From Planctomycetes bacterium GWC2_45_44 (lineage in GTDB: Bacteria > Planctomycetota > Phycisphaerae > Sedimentisphaerales > UBA12454): 33,822 nt of DNA. Below, in pieces: positions 25,427-33,507 of this stretch (positions are counted from its first letter, which is position 1; each line of letters starts with the position of its first letter). The notes under the pieces are model-generated. The model made no database searches. It worked only from the letters and a program-made list of their open reading frames with translations, and was not told the origin of the DNA. The DNA lies in contig MHXU01000085.1 in NCBI GenBank assembly GCA_001824555.1, positions 1-33,822 on the forward strand, written 5' to 3'. The translations under genes and the position numbers were made by a program.

Positions 25427-25451
25427 TCAAACTGACTTTCGGTCAGTTTGA
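25427..25451 (-). terminator. Perfect 10-bp hairpin after gmd, terminator-like
   Basis: TCAAACTGAC and GTCAGTTTGA flank a 5-nt loop directly after the gmd stop codon at 25453. The downstream tract on the minus strand (GAGAGTTTAAAATTT) is only weakly T-rich, so it may attenuate rather than end transcription, or protect the upstream mRNA. Confidence 0.5.
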
Positions 25452-25452
25452 A

Positions 25453-26457
25453 TTACTTACTATGCTCTCTTATAAGTTTTTCATTCTCGGCAATTTTCAT
25501 ATCCGCTTCGGTCATCATTTTCGCGAGTTCACTGAACCCGACCTTCGGCTGCCAGCCGAGCAGCTTTTTCGCCTTTGATGCATCGCCCAAAAGCAGCTCG
25601 ACTTCCGCGGGACGATAATATCTCGAATCAACTTCGACATATTTCTTCCAGTCTAAATTCAAAAAACCAAACACTTCATCGAGAAATTCTTTAACCGAAT
25701 AAGTATGCCCTGTGGCGATAACAAAATCATCCGCTTTTTCCTGCTGCATCATCAGCCACATCGCCTCGACATAATCCCCGGCAAAACCCCAGTCGCGTTT
25801 CGCCTCAAGATTGCCTAAATATAATTTACTTTGCAGGCCGAGTTTGATTCTTGTTGCGGCTCTTGTGATTTTTCGAGTAACAAAAGTTTCACCTCGTCTG
25901 GGCGATTCGTGATTGAATAAAATCCCGTTGCACGCAAACATATCATAAGCCTCGCGGTAATTCACCGTCTGCCAAAACGAATATACTTTCGCGCAGCCAT
26001 AAGGACTTCGCGGATAAAACGGCGTTTTTTCAGTCTGCGGCGTTTCGACAACTTTGCCGTACATCTCACTGCTCGATGCCTGATAAAACTTCGCCGGCTT
26101 TTTCATCGAGCGAATCGCCTCAAGAACTCGCAGCGTTCCCAGCGCATCGACATTTGCCGTATAAATCGGCTGGTCAAAACTAACGCGAACGTGGCTCTGC
26201 GCGCCGAGATTATAAACCTCGTCAGGGTTGATTTCATTCAATACCGAATGAAGATTACTCCCGTCGGTCAAATCCGCGTAGAGCAATTTCAAATTCGGTT
26301 GTTCGTGCGGGTCTTTGTATAAGTGGTCGATTCGGTCGGTATTAAACGATGAGCTTCTGCGAATCAGGCCGAAAACTTCATAGCCTTTCTTCAAAAGCAG
26401 TTCTGTCAAATACGAGCCGTCCTGACCGGTTATGCCCGTGATAAGAGCTTTCTTCAT
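25453..26457 (-). CDS. gmd: GDP-mannose 4,6-dehydratase
   Basis: A 334-aa SDR with the family N-terminus [17 protein letters not shown] (7-23), [27 protein letters not shown], the catalytic [10 protein letters not shown] (Y-x-x-x-K) and [16 protein letters not shown]. It converts GDP-D-mannose to GDP-4-keto-6-deoxy-D-mannose, the precursor of GDP-L-fucose made by the fcl product downstream. The start ATG overlaps the aminotransferase stop by 4 nt (ATGA), which indicates translational coupling. This coupling raises the alternative that the aminotransferase also uses the Gmd product to make a perosamine-type sugar. Confidence 0.97.
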   Translation of the reverse strand: MKKALITGITGQDGSYLTELLLKKGYEVFGLIRRSSSFNTDRIDHLYKDPHEQPNLKLLYADLTDGSNLHSVLNEINPDEVYNLGAQSHVRVSFDQPIYTANVDALGTLRVLEAIRSMKKPAKFYQASSSEMYGKVVETPQTEKTPFYPRSPYGCAKVYSFWQTVNYREAYDMFACNGILFNHESPRRGETFVTRKITRAATRIKLGLQSKLYLGNLEAKRDWGFAGDYVEAMWLMMQQEKADDFVIATGHTYSVKEFLDEVFGFLNLDWKKYVEVDSRYYRPAEVELLLGDASKAKKLLGWQPKVGFSELAKMMTEADMKIAENEKLIREHSK

Positions 26458-27554
26458 TTTGTCGCCTCAAGAACAGACTGTACAACGTAATTTTTCATTT
26501 CATCAGTTAACTCCGGATAAATCGGCAAAGCCAAAACTTCACCCGCCGCTTTTTCACTCTGCGGAAAATCGCCCTGCTTATATCCGAGATATTTGAAACA
26601 TTCCTGTATATGCAGCGGAAGCGGATAATATATCGCGCATCCAACGCCCTTTTCTCGCAAACTTTTCAATACCGCATCACGATTGGCAATCCTGATTACA
26701 TACTGATTATAGACTGTTATGCAATCCGGACTGACAAACGGAACGCCGACTTTAGAGCCTGCGAATTTCTTATTATAGTACTCGGCATTTTTTCTTCTTG
26801 CCGCCGACCAGCTTTCAAGATGAGGCAGTTTAACTAACAGAGCCGCCGCCTGAATCGGGTCGAGCCGGAAATTCCCCCCGACAAAATTATAATAGTATGT
26901 TGGATTTTGTCCATGGTCTCTCATCAGCTTCATTTTAGCGGCAAGCTTTTCATCGTTGCAGACAACCATACCGCCATCGCCGATGCCGCCGAGATTCTTG
27001 CTTGGGAAAAAGCTAAAGCATCCGAAATCACCGATACTGCCTGCTTTTTTGCCTTTATAAACGCTGCCGATTGATTGTGCCGCGTCTTCTATGACCGCTA
27101 AATTATGTTTTTTCGCAATCGCCATAATCGCGTCCATATCCGCCATTTGGCCGTAAAGATGAACCGGCATAATCGCTTTGGTTTTTTTCGTTATCGCCTT
27201 TTCAATCAGAGCGGGGTTTATATTGTAGGTCTTCGGGTCGATATCGACGAACACTGGCTTTGCGCAAACCCTGGAGATACAGCCTGCCGTCGCGAAAAAC
27301 GTAAAAGGCGTTGTAATTACCTCATCGCCAACGCCGATGCCCATACTCATCAGGCAGCCGAGTATCGCATCAGTGCCGCTTGAAACACCGACCGCGAATT
27401 TGCAATCGCTGTATTGAGCGACTTTCTGCTCAAGCTCGGCAACCTTCGGCCCGCCGATACAAATCTGACTATCGAGAACTTCATTGATTTGTTTCAGCAC
27501 ATCGCTTTTTATCGTCGCGTACTGTGCTTTAAGGTCTAACAATGGTACTTGCAT
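26454..27554 (-). CDS. DegT/DnrJ/EryC1-family aminotransferase (WbpE-like)
   Basis: A 366-aa PLP enzyme with [11 protein letters not shown] at the N-terminus, [12 protein letters not shown] (55-66), [14 protein letters not shown] (76-89), [15 protein letters not shown] (154-168) and the PLP lysine K186 in [14 protein letters not shown]. The LDLK start and the S-G-T-D-A motif point to the WbpE/FdtB/DesV branch, which aminates 3-keto sugar nucleotides. A WbpA-like dehydrogenase lies directly upstream and a WecB/WbpI-like epimerase at 15637. This would suit 2,3-diamino-uronic acid synthesis, but no WbpB oxidoreductase or WbpD acetyltransferase is seen. The ATG has an AGGAG site. The gene overlaps gmd by 4 nt. 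Confidence 0.92.
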   Translation of the reverse strand: MQVPLLDLKAQYATIKSDVLKQINEVLDSQICIGGPKVAELEQKVAQYSDCKFAVGVSSGTDAILGCLMSMGIGVGDEVITTPFTFFATAGCISRVCAKPVFVDIDPKTYNINPALIEKAITKKTKAIMPVHLYGQMADMDAIMAIAKKHNLAVIEDAAQSIGSVYKGKKAGSIGDFGCFSFFPSKNLGGIGDGGMVVCNDEKLAAKMKLMRDHGQNPTYYYNFVGGNFRLDPIQAAALLVKLPHLESWSAARRKNAEYYNKKFAGSKVGVPFVSPDCITVYNQYVIRIANRDAVLKSLREKGVGCAIYYPLPLHIQECFKYLGYKQGDFPQSEKAAGEVLALPIYPELTDEMKNYVVQSVLEATK

Positions 27555-27639
27555 TAAATACTCCTAAAAATTTACTTGTCATTGCGAGTTTTATCAGAGC
27601 CGCGAATGTAAATGAGCGGTCATCTTAAACTCTCATCGG

Positions 27640-27743
27640 CGACCTGTCGCGGCGAAGCGTAGCGAAGACGGAAGCCGATTCCACATTCTGTCTTCTGTCT
27701 ACTGAATTCTGTATTCTTTTTCACTTCTTTACTGATAACTGAA
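27640..27743. repeat. Composite intergenic repeat upstream of the WbpE-like gene
   Basis: The 197-bp spacer holds TCATCGGCGACCTGTCGCGG, a GAAGCGTAGCGAAGACGG module and CCGATTCCACATTCTGT. Then a 7-nt-phased run follows (CTTCTGT, CTACTGA, ATTCTGT, ATTCTTT). Nearly the same composite sequence occurs at 29820-29910. No promoter could be identified. Confidence 0.7.
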
Positions 27744-27751
27744 TTGCCGTC

Positions 27752-29065
27752 TTACGCCTTAACTATCTTATTACGCCCTGCCTTGACATTCGCCGTCGCG
27801 TTTCTGCTATCAACGACTAACTTTGAATTTTTCACAATCCATTTATAATCGTAGCAGCTATGGTCTGTCGCGATAACAACCGCGTCGTATTTTTTAAGCA
27901 TCGCGACGCTCAATGGCTTGCTCTTCATTTTCAAGTCATACTTGCGCTGTTTATGCGTTTCAGAAATATACGGGTCATTAAAATCAACCGCCGCGCCCTT
28001 GTCTCGCAGCAATTCAATCAGCTCCAGCGATGGCGATTCGCGAACATCGTCAATATCTTTCTTATACGCAAGACCGAGAACCAGAACCTTTGAACCCTTC
28101 AAACTCTTTTTCCTGTCGTTCATCGCTTCCAGAGTTCTCTGCACGACATAGTGCGGCATCGCGGTATTGATTTCGCCCGCAAGTTCGATAAATTTCGTCT
28201 GCATACCAAACTGCCTCGCTCGCCAGGTCAGATAAAACGGGTCAATCGGAATGCAATGCCCGCCAAGACCGGGGCCGGGATAAAATTTCTGGAATCCGAA
28301 TGGCTTAGTTCCTGCCGCGTTAATCACTTCCCAGACATCAATGCCCATTCTGTCGAACAACTGTTTCAACTCGTTGACCATCGCGATATTTACACAGCGA
28401 TATGTATTTTCTAAAATCTTCGCCGCTTCTGCGACATCGCACGATGACACGGGCACCGTCTTATCAATCGCGTATTTATAAATATCCAGCGCAACCGCAA
28501 GACTCTTTTTGTCATAACCGCCGACGACCTTTGGAATCGTCGCAGTTCGGAAATTCTTATTGCCGGGGTCTTCGCGTTCAGGAGAAAACGCCATATAAAA
28601 ATCCTTGCCCGCCTTCAGCCCGCTCTTTTCGAGTATCGGCTTCATTACTTCTCTTGTCGTTCCCGGATACGTCGTGCTTTCAAGACTTACAAGCTGCCCC
28701 TTTCGCAGATACTTCGCAATCGTCTCGCAGGTAATAACGATATAAGTCATATCAGGCTCGCGATTCTCCGTCAAAGGCGTAGGCACGCAAATTATCAAAG
28801 CGTCGGGCTTGCTCATCAGCGTCATATTTGTCGTTGTAACGAATCTGCCGCTCTTAACCATATCCGCAATATCGGAGGACGGAATATGCTTCAGCGGGCT
28901 TTGCCCTGCGTTGAGCCGTTTGACGTTTTTCTCGTTTATATCGAAGCCGATTACTTTCGCTCCGCGAATAATAAATTCACGAGCTAAAGGAAGTCCTACA
29001 TAACCCATTCCGACGATGCCGACATACGGCGGCTTTTTGCTTTCTTTCACACTTGCCTTTGCCAT
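27752..29065 (-). CDS. Nucleotide-sugar 6-dehydrogenase (UDP-N-acetylhexosamine type, WbpA-like)
   Basis: This 437-aa dehydrogenase has GIVGMGYVGLPLA (16-28), CVPTPLTENREPDMTYI (93-109), LESTTYPGTTREV (128-140), SPEREDPGN and the catalytic cysteine in GPGLGGHCIPIDPFYLTW (C271). The pattern C-I-P-I-D-P-F-Y-L matches UDP-GlcNAc/ManNAc dehydrogenases (WbpA, WecC, Vi TviB) rather than UDP-glucose dehydrogenase. It would give a UDP-N-acetylhexosaminuronic acid. The ATG is preceded by GAAAGG. It differs clearly from the Ugd at 22338. Whether the substrate is UDP-GlcNAc or UDP-ManNAc cannot be fixed; the WecB-like gene makes both conceivable. Confidence 0.93.
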   Translation of the reverse strand: MAKASVKESKKPPYVGIVGMGYVGLPLAREFIIRGAKVIGFDINEKNVKRLNAGQSPLKHIPSSDIADMVKSGRFVTTTNMTLMSKPDALIICVPTPLTENREPDMTYIVITCETIAKYLRKGQLVSLESTTYPGTTREVMKPILEKSGLKAGKDFYMAFSPEREDPGNKNFRTATIPKVVGGYDKKSLAVALDIYKYAIDKTVPVSSCDVAEAAKILENTYRCVNIAMVNELKQLFDRMGIDVWEVINAAGTKPFGFQKFYPGPGLGGHCIPIDPFYLTWRARQFGMQTKFIELAGEINTAMPHYVVQRTLEAMNDRKKSLKGSKVLVLGLAYKKDIDDVRESPSLELIELLRDKGAAVDFNDPYISETHKQRKYDLKMKSKPLSVAMLKKYDAVVIATDHSCYDYKWIVKNSKLVVDSRNATANVKAGRNKIVKA

Positions 29066-29113
29066 ACTATTTAAACCTTTCTAATTTTCGATTCAATTTT
29101 CAATTCTGGTTAG

Positions 29114-29135
29114 CCCCGTCATTACTATGACGGGG
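29114..29135. repeat. Dispersed 9-bp stem hairpin (CCCCGTCAT)
   Basis: CCCCGTCAT and ATGACGGGG form a perfect stem around TACT. The same hairpin with loop TACC, and the same leader TTCTGGTTAG, occurs at 30135-30156. It lies between the membrane-protein gene and the WbpA-like gene. Confidence 0.8.
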
Positions 29136-29172
29136 TTCATTTATTATTTGGTTTTCGTGTTTAGCCCCCGCA

Positions 29173-29213
29173 ACTTTTCACTTCTCACTTCCTACTTCTT
29201 ACTTCTCACTTCA
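29173..29213. repeat. 7-nt-phased repeat array overlapping a gene end
   Basis: CTTTTCA, CTTCTCA, CTTCCTA, CTTCTTA, CTTCTCA, CTTCAG. The stop codon of the two-helix membrane protein (29192-29194) lies inside it. Confidence 0.85.
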
Positions 29214-29557
29214 GTATCCTTGCTGTCCAAATGGATACTATGCAGAAAACGGTGCGCGAACGGCAACATAAGAATGCCCGCAAAGGCTATGAATCCGAGC
29301 CCCGCAAAAAGCGCATAGAACCCGGCAAATAACTTAGCCGATGGATAATATAGTTCATCGACCGGCCCCATACCCCCAAGAATCATCGAGGCATTGAGAA
29401 ATGAGTCAAGCCATGAAAGCCCCTCAAAACTATGATAGCCGACCACGCCTATCCCCAGCGCAACCGTGATAACGACCATCGCAAGCAGCGCATGCCGGAG
29501 AAAACGATAAATAAATTGTCTTATCGGCAGCAGCGGCTTGGAATGATGTTCGTACAT
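29192..29557 (-). CDS. Small two-helix membrane protein with pore-loop-like segment
   Basis: A 121-aa protein with two strong transmembrane helices (about 22-44 and 79-104) separated by a re-entrant-like stretch, SWLDSFLNASMILGGMGPVDE. The layout (TM, pore helix, filter-like loop, TM) resembles the two-TM ion channel fold (Ion_trans_2), but the filter T-V-G-Y-G is replaced by L-G-G-M-G-P. It may be a channel relative with different or no conduction. Function is not known. It lies upstream of the WbpA-like gene beyond about 125 bp of repeats. Its last residues (TEVRSKK and the stop) are encoded by a 7-nt-phased repeat at 29173-29213. Confidence 0.72.
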   Translation of the reverse strand: MYEHHSKPLLPIRQFIYRFLRHALLAMVVITVALGIGVVGYHSFEGLSWLDSFLNASMILGGMGPVDELYYPSAKLFAGFYALFAGLGFIAFAGILMLPFAHRFLHSIHLDSKDTEVRSKK

Positions 29558-30223
29558 TTTCGCTCCCTATTGTAACACGCAATCAAAAACTCGTCCCGCC
29601 TGTTTTTCTGTTTTAAACTTTCGATTTCAGATTGCTCATTTCTGTAGGGTGGACAGCTCTGCTGTCCACGCGTTTTTATTATTTTAAAATTTTGTAACCC
29701 CCGCACCTATGGCGGGAGTTCGTTTAGCCGTTGCCGGAACGGCAACATGTCATTCCCGCGCCCTGTCGTGTCGTGGTTTTAGCAACGGCGGAAGCCCACG
29801 CGGTTTTTTAATCTCATCAGCCGCCTGTCGCGGCGTAGTCCGCAGGACGAAGACGGATGGCCGACTCCACATTCTGTCTACTGAATTCTGTATTCTTTTT
29901 TTTCACTTCTTCGTGTGTCCACGCGTTTTATTATTTTAAAATTTTGTTTAGCCCCCGCACCTGTGGCGGGGGTTCGTTTAGCCGTTGCCAGCCTGCCCCG
30001 AACGTCCTGTGGTGAGCTTGTCGAACTAAGTCGAGGAGGCACAGCAGCGTGTCATTCCCGCGAAAGCGGGAATCCAGTTCTTTGTCATTGCCAGGCCAAT
30101 GGCCGCAGCAATCTCATTTTTAAATTCTGGTTAGCCCCGTCATTACCATGACGGGGTCATTAAAATCTCATCGCCGCAGGCGATTCCACAACCTTTGTGC
30201 CTTCTGCCTTTGTGCCCTTTTTC

Positions 30224-30341
30224 AAAACTTCTCAATTTCGTGTCAAAACTCACAAAAACTCGTCAAAAACAACAAAAAAATTGCGAAATCTGCGTCAAAA
30301 CTTTCAATTTTTTAACAAAATTTTACAAAATTTGCAAAAAA
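30224..30341. other. Phased A-tracts, predicted intrinsically curved DNA
   Basis: Runs of three to seven A begin at 30224, 30245, 30254, 30265, 30274, 30286, 30297, 30317, 30327 and 30336. Spacings are 9-12 nt or about twice that, close to the helical repeat, which is the classical arrangement for bent DNA. Confidence 0.65.
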
Positions 30342-30460
30342 CTTGCGCATTTGGCTGAAAATTTGCGTAAGCGGATAATCGTAACTCCTTATTTTACGTT
30401 CCAGCGACCAACGAAAATAAAGGATTTAAGTTCACGCGCGCAAGCACAACTTGCGCATTT

Positions 30461-30495
30461 GACTGATAACTGATAGCTGACCGCTGATAACTATT
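30461..30495. repeat. 7-nt-phased repeat array abutting a stop codon
   Basis: CTGATAA, CTGATAG, CTGACCG, CTGATAA, CTATTTT, ending next to the stop codon (30497-30499) of the WbpP-like epimerase gene. Arrangement and sequence match the arrays after the GNAT and ugd genes. Confidence 0.85.
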
Positions 30496-30496
30496 T

Positions 30497-31435
30497 TTAT
30501 AAATTTTCCTGATACCACCCGATTGCTTTTTTAATCCCCTGCTCAAACGAGACAAGAGGCTCATACCCGATTAACTTTTTCGCCCGCGATATATCCGCAA
30601 GCGAATACTTAACATCGCCAGGCCTTGGCGGCAAATAAACGGGCTTGATATTTTCCTTGCCCATAAGTTTTCTTATAGTATTAACAACCGTATTAACCGT
30701 TACGGCATTTACGGTTGATATATTAACCGCTTCGCCGTGCGTTTCTTTAGCGTTAGCGGCAAGCCAGTTTGCCTGCATAACATTATCAATATAAGTAAAT
30801 CCGCGGGACTGCTCGCCATCGTCAAAAATCTCCGGCGATTTATTTCGCAGCAGCAAACTCACAAACAGCGGTATCGCAGCGGCATACTGACTATTAGGGT
30901 CTTGCCGCAGCCCAAAAACATTATAATAACGCAAACAAACCGATTGCAGGCCGTAAGTTGCGTAAAATGACCGGAAATAAATTTCGCCAATCGCCTTTGT
31001 CGCGCCATAAGGACTAATCGGAGCAAGCGGCAGCTCCTCGTGCTGCGGCAGAACCGGACTTTGCCCATAAACCGAAGAACTCGACGCGAAAATAATCCGC
31101 CGAACCTTCGCATCTCTTGCAGCCAAAATAACATTGAAAGTCCCGTTCACATTGACATCGTGGCTCATCGCGGGGTCTTTCATCGACCTCGGCACCGACC
31201 CCAGCGCCGCCAAATGATAAACAACATCAACGCCGGCAACCGCTTTTTTAACAATGTCAAGATTGCGAATATCCCCCTCTATAAGTTCAATATCTTTCGA
31301 TATTTCCGCCAGATTCTCACGTCTGCCGGTCTCAAAATTATCGAGAATGCGGACTTTTTGACCCTTGCCTAAAAGAAACCGAGCCATATTGCTGCCGATA
31401 AATCCCGCACCACCTGTAATTAACGATGTTCCCAT
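30497..31435 (-). CDS. NAD-dependent sugar epimerase (WbpP-like UDP-GlcNAc 4-epimerase)
   Basis: A 312-aa extended SDR with ITGGAGFIGSNM (6-17), [37 protein letters not shown] and SPYGATKAIGEIY (Y-x-x-x-K). The segments GSVPRS and YYNVFGLRQDPNSQYAAAIP are typical of WbpP/Gne-type enzymes that interconvert UDP-GlcNAc and UDP-GalNAc or their uronic acids. An AAGGG site precedes the ATG at 31435. It is 9 bp downstream of another SDR gene, so the two are co-transcribed. Specificity between acetylated and non-acetylated sugars is inferred by similarity. Confidence 0.9.
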   Translation of the reverse strand: MGTSLITGGAGFIGSNMARFLLGKGQKVRILDNFETGRRENLAEISKDIELIEGDIRNLDIVKKAVAGVDVVYHLAALGSVPRSMKDPAMSHDVNVNGTFNVILAARDAKVRRIIFASSSSVYGQSPVLPQHEELPLAPISPYGATKAIGEIYFRSFYATYGLQSVCLRYYNVFGLRQDPNSQYAAAIPLFVSLLLRNKSPEIFDDGEQSRGFTYIDNVMQANWLAANAKETHGEAVNISTVNAVTVNTVVNTIRKLMGKENIKPVYLPPRPGDVKYSLADISRAKKLIGYEPLVSFEQGIKKAIGWYQENL

Positions 31436-31444
31436 TTTTACCCT

Positions 31445-32407
31445 TTATTTTGCGTTATCTATAATTATCTTAAGAGCTTTATCCAAACTCACTTGCGGCT
31501 TATATCCGATTGCCTTTCCGATTTTTTCCAGCGATGGCAGGCGTTTCTGCATATCATCAAACCCCTGCCCGTAAGCAACGGAATATGGTATGTATTTTTT
31601 CTCGCTTTTGCTGTTCGTTTTTTCGATAATTTTGTCCGCCAAATCCTCGATTGTAATTTGCTCGTTCGAGCCTATATTAAAAACTTCGCCGTTTGCACTG
31701 TCCAATTCCATCAAAGCTGTCATCGCGCCGATTACATCGCTGATATAGGTAAAGCTGCGGCTCTGCTTTCCGCTGCCGTAAATCATTATAGGTTCGTTCT
31801 TTACAGCCCAGCCGATAAACCTCGGCACAACCATTCCATAACTGCCGGTCTGCCTGATGCCTATGGTGTTGAAAAGCCTGACTATAACCACAGGCAGAGC
31901 GTACTGGCGGTGATAAGCTAACGCCAAAAACTCATCTATCGCTTTGCTGCAGGCGTAAGACCAGCGGGAAAACTTCGTACTGCCAAAAATGGTGTCATCG
32001 TCCTCGTTGAATGGAATCTTCTCGTTTTTGCCATAAACCTCGCTGGTAGAGGTAATTAGGACTTTTTTGCCGAACCTGTTCGCCGCAGCCAGAACGACTT
32101 CTGTCCCGCCGATGTTGGTTTCGATTGTGTGGACGGGCTTTTCGATAATCAGATTAACGCCTACCGCGGCCGCGAGATGATAAACGCATCGGCAGTCAGA
32201 GATTACGTCATTCATCAGGCTGGGATTGCGTACCGAGCCTTCGATAAATTTGAAATTGGGGTTGGAAAAAAGGGGTTTGATATTTGAAATGCTGCCCGTA
32301 CTTAAGTCGTCCACAACAATGACGTTATGGCCTTTTGCGAGCAGAGATTCGCACAGATGCGAACCAATGAATCCTGCCCCTCCTGTTACTATCACCGAAT
32401 TTTCCAA
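31445..32407 (-). CDS. NAD-dependent epimerase/dehydratase of nucleotide sugars
   Basis: A 320-aa extended SDR with VIVTGGAGFIGSHL (5-18), VVDDLSTGSISN, YHLAAAVGVNLIIEKP, ITSTSEVYGKNEKIPF and WSYACSKAIDEFL (Y-x-x-x-K). The FGSTKFSRWSYACSK pattern is common in UDP-glucuronate decarboxylase/4-epimerase-like proteins, so it could make UDP-xylose or a C4 epimer. The substrate is unresolved. No ATG is available near the N-terminus. A TTG at 32407 gives the full Rossmann motif, and a GTG at 32395 would begin just before it. It is the first gene of the leftward cluster, so the main promoter should lie in 32408-32880. Confidence 0.88.
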   Translation of the reverse strand: MENSVIVTGGAGFIGSHLCESLLAKGHNVIVVDDLSTGSISNIKPLFSNPNFKFIEGSVRNPSLMNDVISDCRCVYHLAAAVGVNLIIEKPVHTIETNIGGTEVVLAAANRFGKKVLITSTSEVYGKNEKIPFNEDDDTIFGSTKFSRWSYACSKAIDEFLALAYHRQYALPVVIVRLFNTIGIRQTGSYGMVVPRFIGWAVKNEPIMIYGSGKQSRSFTYISDVIGAMTALMELDSANGEVFNIGSNEQITIEDLADKIIEKTNSKSEKKYIPYSVAYGQGFDDMQKRLPSLEKIGKAIGYKPQVSLDKALKIIIDNAK

Positions 32408-32901
32408 TTTTCCCGTCTTATAATATGAGTTCTTTTTAGACTACGTCCCCGTCGGCTGCGCCGAAAAGGTAAAATAAAAGTCCGTTAATATAACGTAAAT
32501 ATCGGCAAAAAAAGAAGATAGCTTTAAATTAGCTGCCAGTAGTCAATAGTCAATAGTTAGCAGTTAGGTCGGATAATACCATATTACAGAGCAACTAACA
32601 AGGTTGTTCGGGGTGTAGAAATCAGATGTCAGACTTCAGAAAAACGAAGCAGAGAAGTAAGGAAGCTGGGAGGTAAGGAACATTCAGCTTTGAACGCCCA
32701 ACGTCGAATATAGAATCGGCTATGTCGGGCAGGCAGGGATTTTTGATTTTTAATATGTCGTTTTTATTTTTTATTTTTGATGTTTTATTTTACGATGAGA
32801 TTGCCACGCTACGATGGCAATGACAGCCCCTGCCAAAGTATTGGCAGGACTATCCCCTAAACCCTGTACCCTATCCCCTAACTGTGGTATAATTGTGGAT
32901 T
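32408..32901. repeat. Divergent intergenic region with repeats; likely promoters for both directions
   Basis: This 494-bp spacer separates the leftward cluster from the rightward PIG-L gene. It contains 7-nt-phased runs near 32535-32575 and 32850-32883 (CTATCCC, CTAAACC, CTGTACC, CTATCCC, CTAACTG), T-rich tracts at 32740-32795, a TTGCCACGCTACGATGGCAA module (32804-32823) and a perfect hairpin CCTGCCAA-AGTA-TTGGCAGG (32829-32848). No gene was found. Confidence 0.7.
32888..32893 (+). promoter_or_regulatory. Possible -10 box (TATAAT) for the PIG-L gene
   Basis: A perfect TATAAT lies 8 nt before the ATG at 32902. If used, the transcript would begin at or next to the start codon (leaderless). The hexamer 17 bp upstream (TGTACC) is a poor -35, so this is tentative. 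Confidence 0.25.
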
Positions 32902-33507
32902 ATGGATAATGTTTTTGATGATTGCAAATCGGCGGCTGTTATAGTCGCTCACCCGGACGATGAAACGCTGTGGTGCGGCGGGGTAATTTTGATTAACCCG
33001 AAAATCGACTGGACAATTTTGACGCTCTGTCGCAAATCCGACCCCGACAGGTCGCCGAAATTCTTCAAAGCTGCCGGCAGATATAACGCAGCGGGCATAA
33101 TGGCAGACCTCGATGACGGGCCGGAGCAATCGCCGCTGGCTGGGGCAGAAATTCAGCGGACGATTCTCGAAAATCTGCCGAGGAAGGATTTTGACCTGAT
33201 TTTGACGCACAGTCCGAAAGGCGAATATACAAGACACCGCAGGCACGAGGAAGTGTCGGAGGCGGTTTTTTCGCTTTGGAAAACCGGCGAACTGAAGGCT
33301 AAAAAACTACTGATGTTCGCCTATGAGGACGGCGGCGGAAAATATTCGCCAAGACCCATTAAAAACGCGGACATCACAATAAGTCTTGCGAAAAATGTTT
33401 TAAAAATTAAAAGAGAGATTATAATTAAGGTTTATGGTTTTTTGCCGGGCAGTTTTGAGGCGAAAGCGGTTTGTGGTACTGAAGCATTTTGGCGGGTAAA
33501 AAAATGA
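32902..33507 (+). CDS. PIG-L family zinc-dependent deacetylase
   Basis: The protein is 201 aa from the ATG at 32902; an upstream TTG at 32893 adds three residues and is less likely. It has the zinc site AHPDDE (16-21) and the second metal motif H112-x-x-H115 in TRHRRHEEV, preceded by LILTHSPKGEYT. This defines PF02585. Members remove N-acetyl groups from GlcNAc-containing lipids, thiols or antibiotics. It is transcribed away from the polysaccharide genes, so the substrate could be a glycan precursor or an unrelated metabolite. It overlaps the next gene by 4 nt (ATGA). Confidence 0.92.
   Translation: MDNVFDDCKSAAVIVAHPDDETLWCGGVILINPKIDWTILTLCRKSDPDRSPKFFKAAGRYNAAGIMADLDDGPEQSPLAGAEIQRTILENLPRKDFDLILTHSPKGEYTRHRRHEEVSEAVFSLWKTGELKAKKLLMFAYEDGGGKYSPRPIKNADITISLAKNVLKIKREIIIKVYGFLPGSFEAKAVCGTEAFWRVKK

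Larger units (their letters stand above)
29558..30496. repeat. Gene-free repeat island of about 940 bp
   Basis: No credible gene was found. The island strings together a GTGGACAGC/GCTGTCCAC hairpin (29649-29669, T-rich tail on the plus strand), two CCCCCGC...GCGGGGG-like hairpins (near 29697-29716 and 29952-29973), a CGCGGCGTAGTCCGCAGGACG module (29831-29856), GGTGAGCTTGTCGAAC (30011-30026), a palindrome ATTCCCGC-GAAA-GCGGGAAT (30054-30073), a CCCCGTCAT hairpin (30135-30156), phased A-tracts (30224-30341) and a terminal 7-nt array (30461-30495). Several are copies of elements elsewhere in the window. Confidence 0.8.

Noticed and set aside
29558-30496. tRNA or other structured RNA gene in the repeat island
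   Set aside because: No cloverleaf or other known RNA pattern was found; the hairpins are dispersed intergenic repeats.
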